A DNA stretch of 64,000 nt from Numida meleagris (GCF_002078875.1 NC_034409.1:11875399-11939398); one strand, 5' to 3'. Shown: positions 25,901-37,775, counted from the stretch's first letter. Program-made: numbers and translations. Notes: generated by a model from the sequence alone, not told the origin.

Positions 25901-26938
25901 GATCCATCAAGCAGCACTGCAAAACCATCATGAAAATGTATGAACCCAAGAACAAAATCCACTCACCCAACCTTACAGCAGTGATTAAAAAAGCCCTAAT
26001 TATAGTCTAGTCAGCCGTCAAAATAAATTACTCACTCATGGTGAGTGGGTGAAAAGAAGTTTGTAAGGCTTCCTTAAGGAGGTGGTAATTGTCTTGAATT
26101 TTGTTAAAATACATCACTAATTATATTTTAACAGTGTCTATATACTGTTTTCCTCTTTGGGAATCTTATAAGGTGGTTGCAAGAATTTCAAGAGAAAGCT
26201 TGAACAGTTTTAAATTATTCTACATCTGCACTGCAAAGCATGTTTTAGGACATACTGAAGAATGGTCTAAAAGCCATACATAGGTGACCAGAAAAATCAG
26301 AATAAAATAATGTAATATGAATTTGCTGATTGATTGGACCTCAAGTATGTTACAAAACCAAATTAATCCTGCCTACTTCCATGGTAAAGCAGTGTGTGGA
26401 TCTGACCGAGCAGTGAAGTGAGAGCATGGTAATGCCACATGTTTGACCCCTGGAGACCTACGTAGAGTTCATAAAGTCCATGAGGCCTGCATTTAAGGAA
26501 TCTTCAAGATCTGTTGTACACAGATGCCATACCCTCCAAAGAAGGTGTCTGCAACTCATTCACCTGGATTATGTTGAACATTGATTGCAAAGTTCATGAG
26601 ACCACAAGCCACTTACGATCTTGCTCTGCTGGTTATGCTGCCAGTGTGTTGGTCCTGCCCTAATTAATACCAAAACACAGGCTTTCATTTCTGCTGTCTT
26701 CTGGAGCTTGCCAAAAACATGCACTTAAAATTGCATCCAGAGAATGCTCAGTGCCTGGACTGCAGACTGGAGAAGACTGAATCCTGTTGTCCCAGGGCTT
26801 ACAGACTATGAGCCACTACAGATGGAGATAGTTTTTAGATCTCCTTTCATTGTTATGTTGCACTGTTAATATTTTTTAAAAATCTCATTTTTGCTAGCTT
26901 TGTACTATCATTTAGATGATGTTAGGACACCTTTATTA
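22973..26938. other. Intronic sequence with one short CR1 end
   Basis: AT-rich with A runs near 24380-24395. Apart from the CR1 stub at 25242-25345, nothing is recognised. Confidence 0.6.
25242..25345 (-). mobile_element. Short CR1 LINE 3' end
   Basis: AATCATAGAATCATTGTGGTTGGAAAAGACTTCTAAGATCG is the antisense CR1 terminus (shown here only in part). The copy is truncated after about 100 bases, ending near TGCCTATTTGTTCC. Confidence 0.85.
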
Positions 26939-27473
26939 TGCAAGGGCTGCTCCCAAAGTAATGCCTCCTATTCTGTTATGTTGCACCCTGGTGTCAGAGG
27001 CGGATGTTGGTTTTATGGCAGGAGGGGTTGAACATTCCCACCAGCATTCCACTACATTTTGCTGCTGTGTGATAGATGGCAGCAAAAGGGCAGTCATGGA
27101 AGTGCATATGAAGCAGAAGTGTGTCACTGAATTCCTCCATGCAGAAAGAATGGCACCCACTGACATTCATTGACACTTGCTGAACGTTTATGGAGACCAA
27201 GTAGTGGATGTGAGCACAGTGAGGCAGTGGGTGGTGCATTTCAGCAGTGGCGACAGGAACAGTGGGTCACCTCCACTGGTGTGGATTGTTATGAGTGCAG
27301 CATGCAGGCTCTTGTTCATTGCTGGTGAAAATGCATAGCTAATAGTGGTGACTGCAATGAATAGTGTTTTGTAGCTGAGAATTTGCTCTATTAAGTGGAG
27401 TTATTGTACTCTTTGTAGCTGTTGTGGTTTCCATGGAAGTAACAAGGAGGCATCACTTTTGGAGCGACCTATG
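26939..27473 (+). mobile_element. Galluhop/Mariner1_GG-like deletion derivative, copy 3 (most complete)
   Basis: Both inverted termini are present. The 5' end is GGGCTGCTCCCAAAGTAATG from 26944, and the 3' end reads, on the - strand, AGGTCGCTCCAAAAGTGATG. TA dinucleotides lie beside both ends (26937-26938 and 27474-27475), as expected for mariner target duplication, though the exact edge is uncertain. The start of a transposase frame is visible (MEVHMKQKCVTEFLHAERMAP near 27098-27160). It then passes directly into C-terminal sequence near 27287 without the DDD core. About 535 bp, non-autonomous. Confidence 0.82.
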
Positions 27474-28261
27474 TAAATAATAATTTGAAAGATGCTTCTT
27501 GATGTATGCAGTGGGCCTCTAGTAATTAACAAATGCAGCTATCACCTTTGAAACAAATAATAGAATATTCTCATTTATTAATTTAATTAGAAGTTTAGCC
27601 AATTTTGCTTACGCAAACTCTATATACCACTTCAATTACTTGTTTTTCATGTGTATTTGTGATCAGTATGTGATCAAATATCACATGTACATCTTACATC
27701 CCGCCAATAATTAGACTTCATGTTACTTTCCTCTTCATTTAGTATCAGTAGTCGGTGACTATGTAAGAAATATGAGGAGATTTCGCATTCATCATCACAT
27801 TCGCAGTTATTGTTCTAATAACTGAAAAACAAGATTAGTCTTTTACATTTCATTGTGGCTGACTCGCTGAACTTGGACTGATACTTCAGCAACTGAAAGC
27901 TATATAAACAGTACAGACAAATCAGTCTAAATGAGAGTGCTGAGTAAGCAGAAGTTGGGATGTATTTGCTGGGTATTGTTTCAGCCCATTCTGAAAATAA
28001 GTGTGAAGAGGAATGTGTATCTTATTCTGGACTCAGAATCCGAGTCCCAGATGTGACTTGGAAATACTCATATTAAGAGCTTTTGGCTCTGGCATGTCTC
28101 TTATTTTGTGTGATTATTCATTCTTGCTATCATCTCCTAGTTCCTCAGCAACATCTTTAACATTTTGTAACACATTTTTAAACTAGAATTTTTTGTTTGT
28201 TAAATGAGACCAGTGAAGCTACAGGAACTTTTGAAATATTGCCATTCCTACAAAACCTGAT
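27474..28261. other. Intronic sequence, nothing recognised
   Basis: AT-rich single-copy-looking DNA. Confidence 0.6.
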
Positions 28262-28405
28262 GGTTTCAGGCTGGACGAGGTACTTCAGGCTAGATGGGGC
28301 TCTGAGCACCCTGATCTAGCTGTCTAGATGCCCTGGTCATTGCAGGTAAGTTGGACTAGATTGACCTTTAAAAGTCCCTTCCAACTCAAATGATTCTATG
28401 ATTCT
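28262..28405 (+). mobile_element. Short CR1 LINE 3' end
   Basis: It contains CAGGCTAGATGGGGCTCTGAG, GACTAGATTGACCTTTAAAAG and TCCCTTCCAACTCAAATGAT, ending in the octamers ATTCTATGATTCTTTG. About 140 bp remain. Confidence 0.92.
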
Positions 28406-29539
28406 TTGAAGACAGAGGTGCAGACCTGGCAAAAAGCCCTCCTTCCCCTCCCTTCCCTTCTTTTGCTCCCTGCAGGACAAAAGAAAGTGGAATGTCCCAC
28501 CCTGTGCCATATTTTTGGTCTTTTCACATCAGTACAGGGGACATCACTAGATCTGAGCCGTGTTATCACTTCAGCATGATGACTCTTCTGCTTCTATACT
28601 CCCACCAAAAAAAACATTTTTTCTTTCCAAAAGGGCTTACCATTTCTGCGGAAACAAGTTCAGATCTATTGCTCCATCATCAAACACTTTATCGATAAAA
28701 GTTTTACTACTTCCTGACATAGGTGAGCTCAGGTTAAGGAAAAAAATACAGCTGTGTTAGCCTCTTCATTTCCTACCTTTTGTGCCCCTCTTGATTTCCT
28801 GATCTGTTCTCTGCCACCAGGGCTAACCTCCCCAGTAATTTTATCTGACTCTCTGCAGTATTAGGGAGACCTTTTCATACAGCTTAGGAGTGGCAGGGAA
28901 CACTCAGGAGCTGTAACTATGGCTTCCAAGACATTTCAACAGCAAAGACAGGTTAGGTTAGACCATCTGCAGTGTTCAGCTGCACTTGGAAATAGGAGCA
29001 CTGAGACAAGCAGGCACAGCAGCGAGATAGATTAAGCAGTGGTGGCATTTCTGCAATTAAATACTCGCTCTGCACTGCCTGTCTGCGTGAAGGCTTTTAG
29101 CCAGGTCTCATGCAAAGAGCTTAGCTTTAGTGCTGCTGGCTTCAGCTGACCTCCTGACTTTGTGCTGGGGTGGCAGGGAGCATGCACACATTTTATAAAT
29201 GCAGCCAGGAGACACTTGAGGAAGAGGGCAGCAGCACTGAGCCAAACCAAAGGGAACTGTACCCTGTGCCCATCTCTCCTGCAGCCCCTTAGTTGATGTT
29301 AAAGCCAATAATATAAGAACAGGGAAGGCATGCAGAGATACATCTCCACTCCAGCAATCTCTATTGTATGGATAACTTGATTCTAAGTTTCTACCTTCAG
29401 ATTTAATAGACTTTCATGATTCTTTCTTCTTTGTCTTTGTATTGTTGCTTTTTGACTGTTTCCGTGATACTGACTGCATCTGGCAGTGAATGCCACTATT
29501 TTCTTATACTGTGAAAAAAAAAATAACATTTCTTTTGCT
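28406..29539. other. Intronic sequence, nothing recognised
   Basis: Pyrimidine-rich at 28438-28470 (CCTTCCCCTCCCTTCCCTTC). No exon or repeat family identified. Confidence 0.6.
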
Positions 29540-29770
29540 CATTTTAAATCTGTTAATTTCATTGGGCATCCTCTTGTTCTCATGCAGTGAGAAGCCAGGC
29601 ATCCGTTCATTTGTTTTCTAGGCACTTTCCCAGGTTTCTCCTGATTTTGTACATATCTGCCATATCCCCCTTCATTGTCCCTCTTCCAAGCTGAAAGCTC
29701 CAAATCAATTTAAGCAGTTCCAAGCTTTAATTGCCCTTCTTTAGTTCCCCCATGTAATTTTTGAGAGGCA
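29540..29770 (-). mobile_element. Ancient CR1-like LINE relic
   Basis: Read on +, TTTCATTGGGCATCCTCTTG, TCTCATGCAGTGAGAAGC, ATCTGCCATATCCCCCTTCA and CTTCCAAGCTGAAAGCTCCA occur in the order expected for an antisense old CR1/L3-type 3' region. Diverged well beyond the other CR1 copies here. Family level only. Confidence 0.55.
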
Positions 29771-30547
29771 AGGACAGGAACAGCAGGCAGCATTCAAAAG
29801 GGAGGGTACTATGGGGTTTTGAGTAGTGTTGGAAAGGTGTTTGCTGTTTTGTGCTCCATTCCTTTTTCCAAAGCTCCTACACATATGGTTCTTTGACTTC
29901 CAAGAAGCATAATGTCTGTGTTCTCTTTCAGTAAGCTTTATTTTTTTATTATTAATTCGTTGGCTTTTTTAAATTAAACGCAATTGAAATTATTTCTTTG
30001 GTGTGCTTTTTGTACATACAGGAAGCTGAATTGCAGTGTCTTATTATCAGTGTTTCAACAGTATCAATTTGAATCTATCTCATGCAAGATAAAAGAACTG
30101 CTTTTATCATAGATTTTCCAAACATAATTGCAGCAAAAGTTATGTTGTTTAAAAATTTAGTCTCCGCATTATACCCAGATACAACATTTGCTGAGGCTGT
30201 ATGAGAGCAAATCCCATCATTATCATGTTTTGTCTTCACTGACTTGCCTAGCATGTTACCACTGAGGTTGGAAAGTCCATAGCAAGCCAATGTGCTAAGC
30301 TCAAAGGCTTAGCTAAGGAATTTTAGTGCCCGGAGAAGCTTTTTTTGATACAGGTTACAACTGACATTGATTCTAATTTTTCTTTAATACAGCATTGTTC
30401 TTTCATTGAAATGTCTGGTCCTCATCCTATATATATATTTTCCTTTGGAACTGTACAGATTTTTTTATCATTTTTAAGATACACTGATTATGTCAAGATA
30501 TGTGGTCCAGTATCTTATTGGCATTGCTTATGAATACATTTGAATTA

Positions 30548-30573
30548 AGATAGATAGATAGAATAGATAATAG
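30548..30573 (+). repeat. (GATA)n microsatellite
   Basis: AGATAGATAGATAGAATAGATAATAG, an interrupted tetranucleotide run. Confidence 0.9.
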
Positions 30574-30649
30574 TTCAAAACTGACTTTTAAATCAATGAT
30601 TTGTTGATCATAGAATATACAGTGCTATGACAGAGAGCAGAAGTTGGAA

Positions 30650-30673
30650 ATTACATTACATTACATTACATTT
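30650..30673 (+). repeat. (TTACA)n pentanucleotide microsatellite
   Basis: Four full TTACA/ATTAC units in a row followed by TTTTC, just upstream of a CR1 copy. Confidence 0.95.
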
Positions 30674-30739
30674 TCAGTTTGAAACCGAAAGAATGGAATC
30701 TACTTTGGATCCTAATCTTAAATGTAAAGTGTTTCTGGG

Positions 30740-31095
30740 ACTGTTGAGCCTAGAGAAGAGAAGACTGAGAAGGGACCAGTGCTTATAAATATGTAATGTG
30801 CAGGAGTCAAGTGGATGGGGCAAGGCTCTTCAGTGGTACCCAGCTCCAGAGCACTGGGCACAAACTGGAACATAGCAAGTTCCATACAAACATGAGGGCA
30901 AACTCCTTTATTGTGGGTGTGACAGAGCACTGCAACAGGCTGCCCAGAGAGGTTGTGGAGTCTTCTCTGGTGATACTCAATACCTGCCTGGAGGCTTTCC
31001 TGCGTAAGCTACTTTCTTGGGAGCCTGCTTTAGCAGGGGCTGGACTTGGTGATCTCCAGAAGTCCCTTCCAACCTCTACAATTCTGTGATTCTGC
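30740..31095 (+). mobile_element. CR1 LINE 3' end, about 355 bp
   Basis: It runs from CTGTTGAGCCTAGAGAAGAGA through CACTGCAACAGGCTGCCCAG, GAGGTTGTGGAGTCTTCTCT and GGACTTGGTGATCTCCAGAA to AATTCTGTGATTCTGCAAT (3' octamers). This is a sense-orientation CR1 3' region with small insertions. Confidence 0.92.
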
Positions 31096-32671
31096 AATAT
31101 ACTGTATTCATGGACATGTTCTTTGTCGTGACTTTTGTCTGTCTCCCAGTGATGCGTACAGTCACTCACTCAAAATGAAAAAGTGTTTAATACCCAAAAA
31201 GAGAATGAGCATGCCCTTCATTTAAAATGTCTTTTATTCTTAATCCTCTTATCTACTATTCAGAATATTAGCATTAGTGCTAATTACTACTGCAGCAGCT
31301 TTTATTTGACAATGGCAAAATTAAGAACAAGAGGATAAAAGCCAAGGTACCACACTTTTAATTTCAGATTGTATCACATCAGACCTATAACCTTTAGATT
31401 TCTGAGCTGATATTTATGAAATCAGTGGACAAGTTTTTTAAAGCTTATGGCAGCACTTTCACTTTCAGACTGGTAAAATGGTTTAGGTCACAGAGGAATT
31501 TTTTAGATTTGACAACCTTGTTTTTTTCAAAATATGTATCGTTTCAGACATGCTTCTCACCAATATAGTATTGTTCTCACACGGGTATGAAACTAGATTT
31601 TCAGTCTAGCTGTGTTTCGAAGATGATCAGTTTTCAAGTATTCTCAAAATACCCCAAGTAGGATGGTAATTGGACCATCAGAGCTTGACAAGTGACCAAG
31701 TCTGATTTTGGCATTTTTTTGAGATATGGTTTTGTAACTGAGTCAATGCATATTTCCCTTCCCCTTTTAGACCCAGTCCTGCTTCCCTTCCTTAGCTCCC
31801 TTAGAGAAACTAGAGCATGGGTGGACAGGCAACAGCTAGCCATGCAAAGGCACAGCTCACTCCTCCCTGACATCCAGGCTCCACATTAAACCTGCTGCCA
31901 TCCCATAAAATCACAAGAAAATCTTCAACAAGTCAGTTTTTCATTACGCCAGCCCTAAGCCCAGAGTGAGTATGAAGGCCATTTAACACAGTAAGTTCTC
32001 TAGTGTATTACAATTACAGAAACATCTGTTATGAATAATGTTTTCCTAAACCACTGTGAAAATTCACAGAGTATTCAGTACTTGTAAGACCGCTCAATTA
32101 CTTACCCATATTGAAGTGGTCATGTGGCTGAACATTGTAATTCAGTGGGAACATACAGGAATGCCAGAAATAATATTTACTCTACCTGCAAAGTACCTCT
32201 TATGATGCTTTACTGCATAGATTAACACATTTCTGTATCTGTTTTACACTCCTAATGTAGCTGAAATCATTACTGCAAGTTACATTATTATTTGATTGAA
32301 GCTCTAAATTGTGGTCTAGAAATACCTTCAGCGCCTTCCTTAGGTAGGTGCTTTTTCCTTTGGAGAAGTGTCTCTGAGCTAGACAGTATATTTAGTTTCC
32401 CATATTAACTGCAGAAAATCTACTGATAAGGCATGTGCACTGCCCTGCAAGGCAACTTTCAGATGCCAAAAAAGTAACTTTGTATAGTGTGTCTTTATGT
32501 CTTTTATTACTCTTTATATTCTCTTCTACAAAGGATTCACTAATATTTTCAACATTCTTTTACTTAATTATGTTAATATTTTATTTTTAACTATACTTTA
32601 CAGACAAATTTGAGCTATCTGTAAGAAACCATTTTTGAGACCAAATGTGCTAAAAATGCAAGCACACTGAT
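31096..32671. other. Intronic sequence, nothing recognised
   Basis: AT-rich; no repeat family or exon identified. Confidence 0.6.
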
Positions 32672-32905
32672 ATAGATAGATAAGATCACACCATGGTCCA
32701 TCCAGTCTAGTAATCCTTCTGACAGAAAGTAGATGATTCAGAAGTTGCCAGAAATTCCTTGAGACAAATAGAGAGTAATCTGCCAGCCACCTTAAATCTT
32801 CTCAGAATTTCTCAGTACTCTGATAATTTTAAGCCCTAAAGCATAAGGTTTCATCTTTCTTTGAAAATATATTAGCATTAACTATTACAAGAAGGTTTGC
32901 TCATG
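32672..32905 (+). repeat. Old amniote interspersed repeat (turtle/crocodile-type), relic
   Basis: ATGGTCCATCCAGTCTAGTA, CTTCTGACAGAAAGTAGATG, AAGCCCTAAAGCATAAGG and ATTAGCATTAACTATTACAA occur in the same order and spacing as a repeat I recall as abundant in turtles (pattern GGTCCATCTAGTCCAGTATC ... GACAGTGGCCAGTGCCAGAT). The family label is uncertain. Confidence 0.5.
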
Positions 32906-33382
32906 AATAGCAAAAATTTGACAAATACGAAAAATGAGATAGTGCAGGCATTGCTGAAAACTGCAAATCTCTGTATCACTGAAAAATTATTTGCTTTCCA
33001 AGCAGGTAAGATAATTTTAGGAGGTAAGAAAATGATAAGATTTGGTGAGTAATCAATATGTTTATGGTCCTTTTGATGCTTCAGAAACTCTTGTATTGTG
33101 GCATAAATGTTAATTTGTCTTAACTAGTAGTTTGAAATGAGAAAACAGCTCTGATATGTTGCCTGTTTCTCAGGTATTTTGGTGAGAGGAATATTAATAT
33201 ACCCTGTTAAAGTTTCAAGAAGTGTCAATATAGTTATATTTGTGAACATGATTTTTCCACTAGTGTTGGCACCAAAAAAATAGCTATTTCTTGAAAATTA
33301 AGGTTTAACTTTGTGGAAAACTTTTTGAACTCATATTACCTGATGAACGAGCAGAAAATCCCATTAATCTAAGCCAAGAGAA

Positions 33383-33395
33383 GCAGCAGCAGCAG
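33383..33395 (+). repeat. (GCA)4 triplet run 48 bases before MAGI2 exon A
   Basis: GCAGCAGCAGCAG lies just upstream of the branch-point candidate and adds several AG dinucleotides before it. Confidence 0.9.
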
Positions 33396-33403
33396 ATTCA
33401 CTT

Positions 33404-33442
33404 CTGCTAATTTGTGTGCTATTCTTTCTCTTTTCTTTCCAG
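33404..33442 (+). promoter_or_regulatory. 3' splice site region of MAGI2 exon A
   Basis: TGCTAAT at about 33405-33411 is a near-consensus branch point, followed by a pyrimidine-rich tract and the acceptor CAG ending at 33442. A (GCA)4-type run lies immediately upstream at 33383-33395. Confidence 0.75.
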
Positions 33443-33658
33443 ACAACTATTACGGCACTCCGAAGCCTCCAGCAGAACCAGCTCCATTATTGGTAAATGT
33501 AACAGATCAGATCCTTCCAGGTGCCACTCCTGGGGCTGAAGGCAAACGTAAAAGGAATAAGTCTGTGAGCAATATGGAGAAGACAGGTATTGAACCACCC
33601 GAGGAAGAAGAGGAAGAAAGACCTGTGGTCAATGGAAATGACGTGACAGTAACACCAG
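33443..33658 (+). CDS. MAGI2: MAGI2 internal exon A: end of GK-like region and acidic linker
   Basis: This 216-bp exon encodes 71 full codons plus a split codon at each end. It starts with two bases completing a codon (upstream intron phase 1) and ends with one base (downstream intron phase 1), so its length is a multiple of three. The peptide opens with DNYYGTPKPPAEPAP, which in MAGI proteins follows the guanylate-kinase-like domain. It continues through a basic cluster (GKRKRNKS) to a run of six glutamates and VNGNDVTVTP. No catalytic residues are expected because the region is a linker. The acceptor is strong: a pyrimidine tract ending in CAG, with a good TGCTAAT branch-point candidate about 33 bases upstream. 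The donor, CAG|GTTTGT, is a poor match to the GTRAGT consensus. If the donor were ignored, the frame would run into a stop at 33727-33729. Gene identity is very likely; borders are supported by phase and by continuity with the next exon. Confidence 0.95.
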
Positions 33659-36600
33659 GTTTGTTCTTCCTTCTCACTTTGCAGTGCATTTCTGTTATTC
33701 ACAAAGTCCCCAGTAATCTCCTGCAATGAGAATGTGCATGCTCAGGTAAGGATGCTCTTGCATGACTGGAAGCTGGGAATTCTGAGTGATAGGATCCCTG
33801 TCAATCATTAAACAAAACACCTCACCTCCATTTTGGAGACTCACCTCAGCTACAGTCAGGTCTGCCTGTGAGCTAATCACCCTGAAACCACAGTATAGTC
33901 TGAAGAGAAAAATATCTCCTTTCTGATTGCACTTCTGGTGATTTGCTTTAGATTTGTATGTTAGGAAATCAAACCCAAGCATCTTTTTCTCCTTATTGAC
34001 CATAGAGGGAGTCTAGAGAACTGCAATTTGGTCAAATGAATCCTGTCTCTGTGTTTCAGGTCTCCTTGCTCTCAAAAGGTGATATTCACTGCAGATATTC
34101 ACTAGATTGATTCACTTGTGTATAAACTGAACTTTTATAAATTGTTATGAAATCTTTGCAATACTATGTAAGAGTAAAGCTGTCATCATGTTAATAAATT
34201 TGTGATAGTGCTGATGAAACTTAGCTGGCAACACTATCAGGAAGGACCCTTTCCAGCAACATTTCAGATCCTGCATAAAAGTGGTAAAGGTTTCAGATGT
34301 CTAGTCCTAAAAGGCAGCTGTTGTTTTACCCTTTGGATTATAATTCTTCAGAAAAAAGGGGTTGAAGATATGGACTGGTATTCTGAGTGTGAGAAGACCA
34401 GGCTTTTCCCAGTCAGCCTCCCCCTCAATACTGCAACGAGTCATCATTTCAAAGTACTTAATACTTTTGATTCTGAAATAACATGTAAGAAATTACTTTT
34501 TCTTCAAGTAGGAAATTAAAGAATTCAGACATTTGTATCTCTGAGAAATACAGAACTGTGAATTTTTTTTTGTTAACTTAGAAATTCAGGAGAAATTGAT
34601 TGGAGTAGAAGTCTGTAATGACAGTCACATATATAAGAAGGAATTCTATAAACATATAGGTACCCGAAACAATAAATCCACTACCTAATCTCCTAAGCAC
34701 TGCAAAAATTATTTTCATACTGCAGATTCTATGTATTCTTTTCTTCTCCTTCTGCATTAGGAAGTGTATTGAATTGGTTCTCCTTCCACCATGAATGTAT
34801 TTGTCACTTGCGTTTTTGTAGCAGCTGACTAATGTTTCACGGAAGGGCAAATCCCCAGTGCCAAATCCATCTCTGTGTCCAATGGGCTGGCAGGTAGTGG
34901 TGTGGTGGGAGTGGGTCTCATTGTGCACACCAGAGGGCTGCAGCATGACACCCTGGTATTGCTGTCGTGTGCTGTTTGAGCCTTGCTCATCCCTTCCACA
35001 CAGCACTGCATCTGCCGGTGATGCCCTTGCACTTAGTGCCTTTCCTACACAGCTAGGCAGAAACGGATGAAGCCCAGAAATCCTTACATAAAACATCAGC
35101 ACTGGCTCTGTTGCCAGGATGCTTTTACAGTAACAGAGGCAAAGGCAGGATTTGGTCTGTGATGTGTATTGCGGAAATCATTAGGAAGATCATTCTTTGC
35201 AGTTATTTGAAGTGTGCCACATAACCGACCATTGCTGAGGAGCAGTTTCTGGGGCAGTATGTTTCAGTTCCAGATGGATCAAGGGATTTACCTGCTTTTC
35301 TCCTTGCATTGTCCACCAATCACTGGCATCTCACAGGCAAATTCTGTGTGAACAAAACAATGACTGCACAGCACCCAAGACACAGCCACGGGCATGTGCT
35401 GTGTTAAAGAAATGAAACATGAGCACTGGAGTACAACACCCCCTTTCCTCCCCCTCCTCACCCCCCACAAAGAGATTCCTGTAGGTGTGGCCAGCAGAAC
35501 AAGCAGCGCTTGTGTTGGTGCTCATGGTTTCCTAAGCAGGGTTTTGTTGTTCAGTCACGCTGATTGAGGACTTTGGGGATTGTAGCAAAGCAGCTCTGTA
35601 CATACATGCTGCGTTGCTTTTGTTGGGGTGTGTAGCTCCCACAGGCTCTGTTACTACAGTCATTTTCTCTGTCAACTGTCAGAGCCTTTGCTGCCTCCAG
35701 AATGTATGTGCATTTGTAGTTTGTACCTTTGAACAATGAGGAAAATTAGTGTGTGTTAATTTTTGTGTGTTTTTGTTTCGTTTTTGTTGATTTCATAATC
35801 CTGGTTGAATGAGCACTCTGGTTCTTAGAAGCAACTAAGGCAAGATGTTTGTTATGTTAGTTCATTTAGAAAGTATGTTCTATTCTAAATGTCTCACTTA
35901 TAAAGGGAGATTTTTAAAAAAAAAATAAGACTACTAGGACATCTGGGACATTGATACTTTTTTTTACAAATGCTCAACAACTTTACGTCTCATTAACTGC
36001 CAAAGCTATCAGAGTGCTGGCAAGGCAAAGGGCTGCTCTAATACCTAGGACTGCAAGGCAGAAGCAGTAGCAGATCTAAGACAAATCCAAAGGAAATAAA
36101 CCTGTTTTTATCAGGCCAGTAGGCAACATCAGTAGTTGCAAAGATATTTATGCTTTGGGTCTGATTTTTCAGACCACTTTTCAGTGTTTGTTGAGATAAA
36201 TCTATGCATCTGTTGCGCTTTATTAGTAGGAATCAGTTTTTCATTAATACCTTGTTTAACAGGCCGAGGTTCCCTTGGACTTTTGTATATAGACAGACTG
36301 GTCCATATACATAATTGTCTTCTTGTCAATTTGTGTTGTCAAATGTGTTTTTTCTTTCTGATTTTTGTCACTTAGCCCAAAACCCAGCAGGAATCCTTCT
36401 CACTTTAGGATGAGATGTTGGTCCATCTTAAGATGTAGCACTCTCAGTCCTTCATCCAGGATCAAGTACTGTCAGCACACAATAGTATCTAATGGGAAAT
36501 GGAAAGTATAGTAAATGACACACCTAAATGTCTTACTTTTTGCTAGAGCTATTTATGCTTTCTTGATAGAAGGGATAAAGAGACACTTTGAAAGATTAAC

Positions 36601-37530
36601 AGAGCATAGCTGTTTTAGGTGCTCCTTTTAGGATACTACCTCTGCAACCTAGAATGTTTAGTTCAGTCTACAGATTCACAGGAGCCTAGGTGGCTAAATT
36701 TAAATGAGAAATCCTACTATTTACAAAACAGCAAATGACAGAAGTAATCTGTACTTAGCTGTTGAAGTGGCCAAGTCTAGAGTTAGTGCTGGGTTCCCAC
36801 TCCTAATGCAATTACTGGTCTTCTGGTTGTTCTGAGTTAGGTTTCTGCCAGTCACTGGTTTGAATGAGATATCTTGCCCCTGAAAAACCATTCCTGATGG
36901 ACACTGTAATGAAATCAAAGATTTCTGCAAAACTGATGTCTTGACAATAGTGATAAAAAAAATGCTTGGTCAGACTGCAACCTACTTGTCTGACATTCAG
37001 ATTTCACTGTTGTTCTTGTGTCTGCAGAGTATTATGTCAGTCTCCTTCACAACCAGTATCATGGTCTGACATTGTGCTGGTCACATTTGCTTCACACTTC
37101 TGACTGATAAAGTGTTTATCATCCAGACTTCAAAAGAACCACTTTAATTTTGAAAGAATGTTTAATGTTTATGTACGTATATTAATCTGCCATTACTTGA
37201 GTGATGATAAGTTGCATCCAGAGAATGGAAGTTCTGGCAGGCTCAAATTAATTGAAGGATAAGATATGACATAGAGTTTCAGAATGATCGTTCCATGCCT
37301 TAGGTTGATAATGAAGCAAAAGGCTAAAGTCCCAATGTTGTCAGTCACCACACAAGGTGCAGCAATCCTGGGGAAGGGTTTGAGCTTGCTCTGTTGTTAT
37401 TGCATAACAATGGCAGCCAGAGGCAAGAAAATAAAATAAAAGGCACTTAAGAGCCATAAGATTTTTAAAAATACATGAATTGGTATCCACTGATATTTCT
37501 GATTAAATCTGGAGGGTGACTATCAGGGAG

Positions 37531-37775
37531 TGTGGAGACAGGACAAGGAGTATCAGCTTTAAACTAAAAGAAGGTAGATTTAGATTAGATGTTAGGAAGA
37601 AATTTTTCACTAAAATGGTGATGAGGCACTGGAACAGATTGCCCAAAGAAGCAGGATCCCTGGAGGTGTTCAAGGCCAGGTAGGATGGAGCTTTGAGCAA
37701 CCTGATATAGAATGGAAGATGCCCCTGCCCATGGCAATGTGGCTGGAACTAGATGATCTTTAAGGTCCCACCAAC
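37531..37775 (+). mobile_element. CR1 LINE 3' fragment (left part of a compound cluster)
   Basis: TTTAGATTAGATGTTAGGAAG, CACTGGAACAGATTGCCCAA, CCTGGAGGTGTTCAAGGCCAG and GGAACTAGATGATCTTTAAG are sense CR1. It stops abruptly at GGTCCCACCAAC, just where the last 30-40 bases of CR1 should follow. Confidence 0.88.

Larger units (their letters stand above)
1..33442 (+). other. MAGI2: MAGI2 intron, 3' part (at least 33.4 kb)
   Basis: No splice-compatible exon of a MAGI protein is visible before 33443. The open frames here are short, lack family resemblance, and are explained by chance or by CR1 and mariner sequence. Recognised repeats are listed separately. The rest is AT-rich single-copy-looking DNA with scattered A/T runs. 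Confidence 0.9.

Noticed and set aside
31692..31889. Open frames on both strands over the same segment.
   Set aside because: Chance frames with no family resemblance, splice context or codon-like pattern.
33659..33729. Possible extension of exon A to 33729 as coding sequence.
   Set aside because: The MAGI2 linker resumes exactly at 42506 in matching phase; the extension matches nothing known and is best treated as intron unless transcripts show retention.
35331..35525. Overlapping open frames in a GC-richer patch of the first full MAGI2 intron.
   Set aside because: No recognisable domain and no in-phase splice sites; composition explains the lack of stops.
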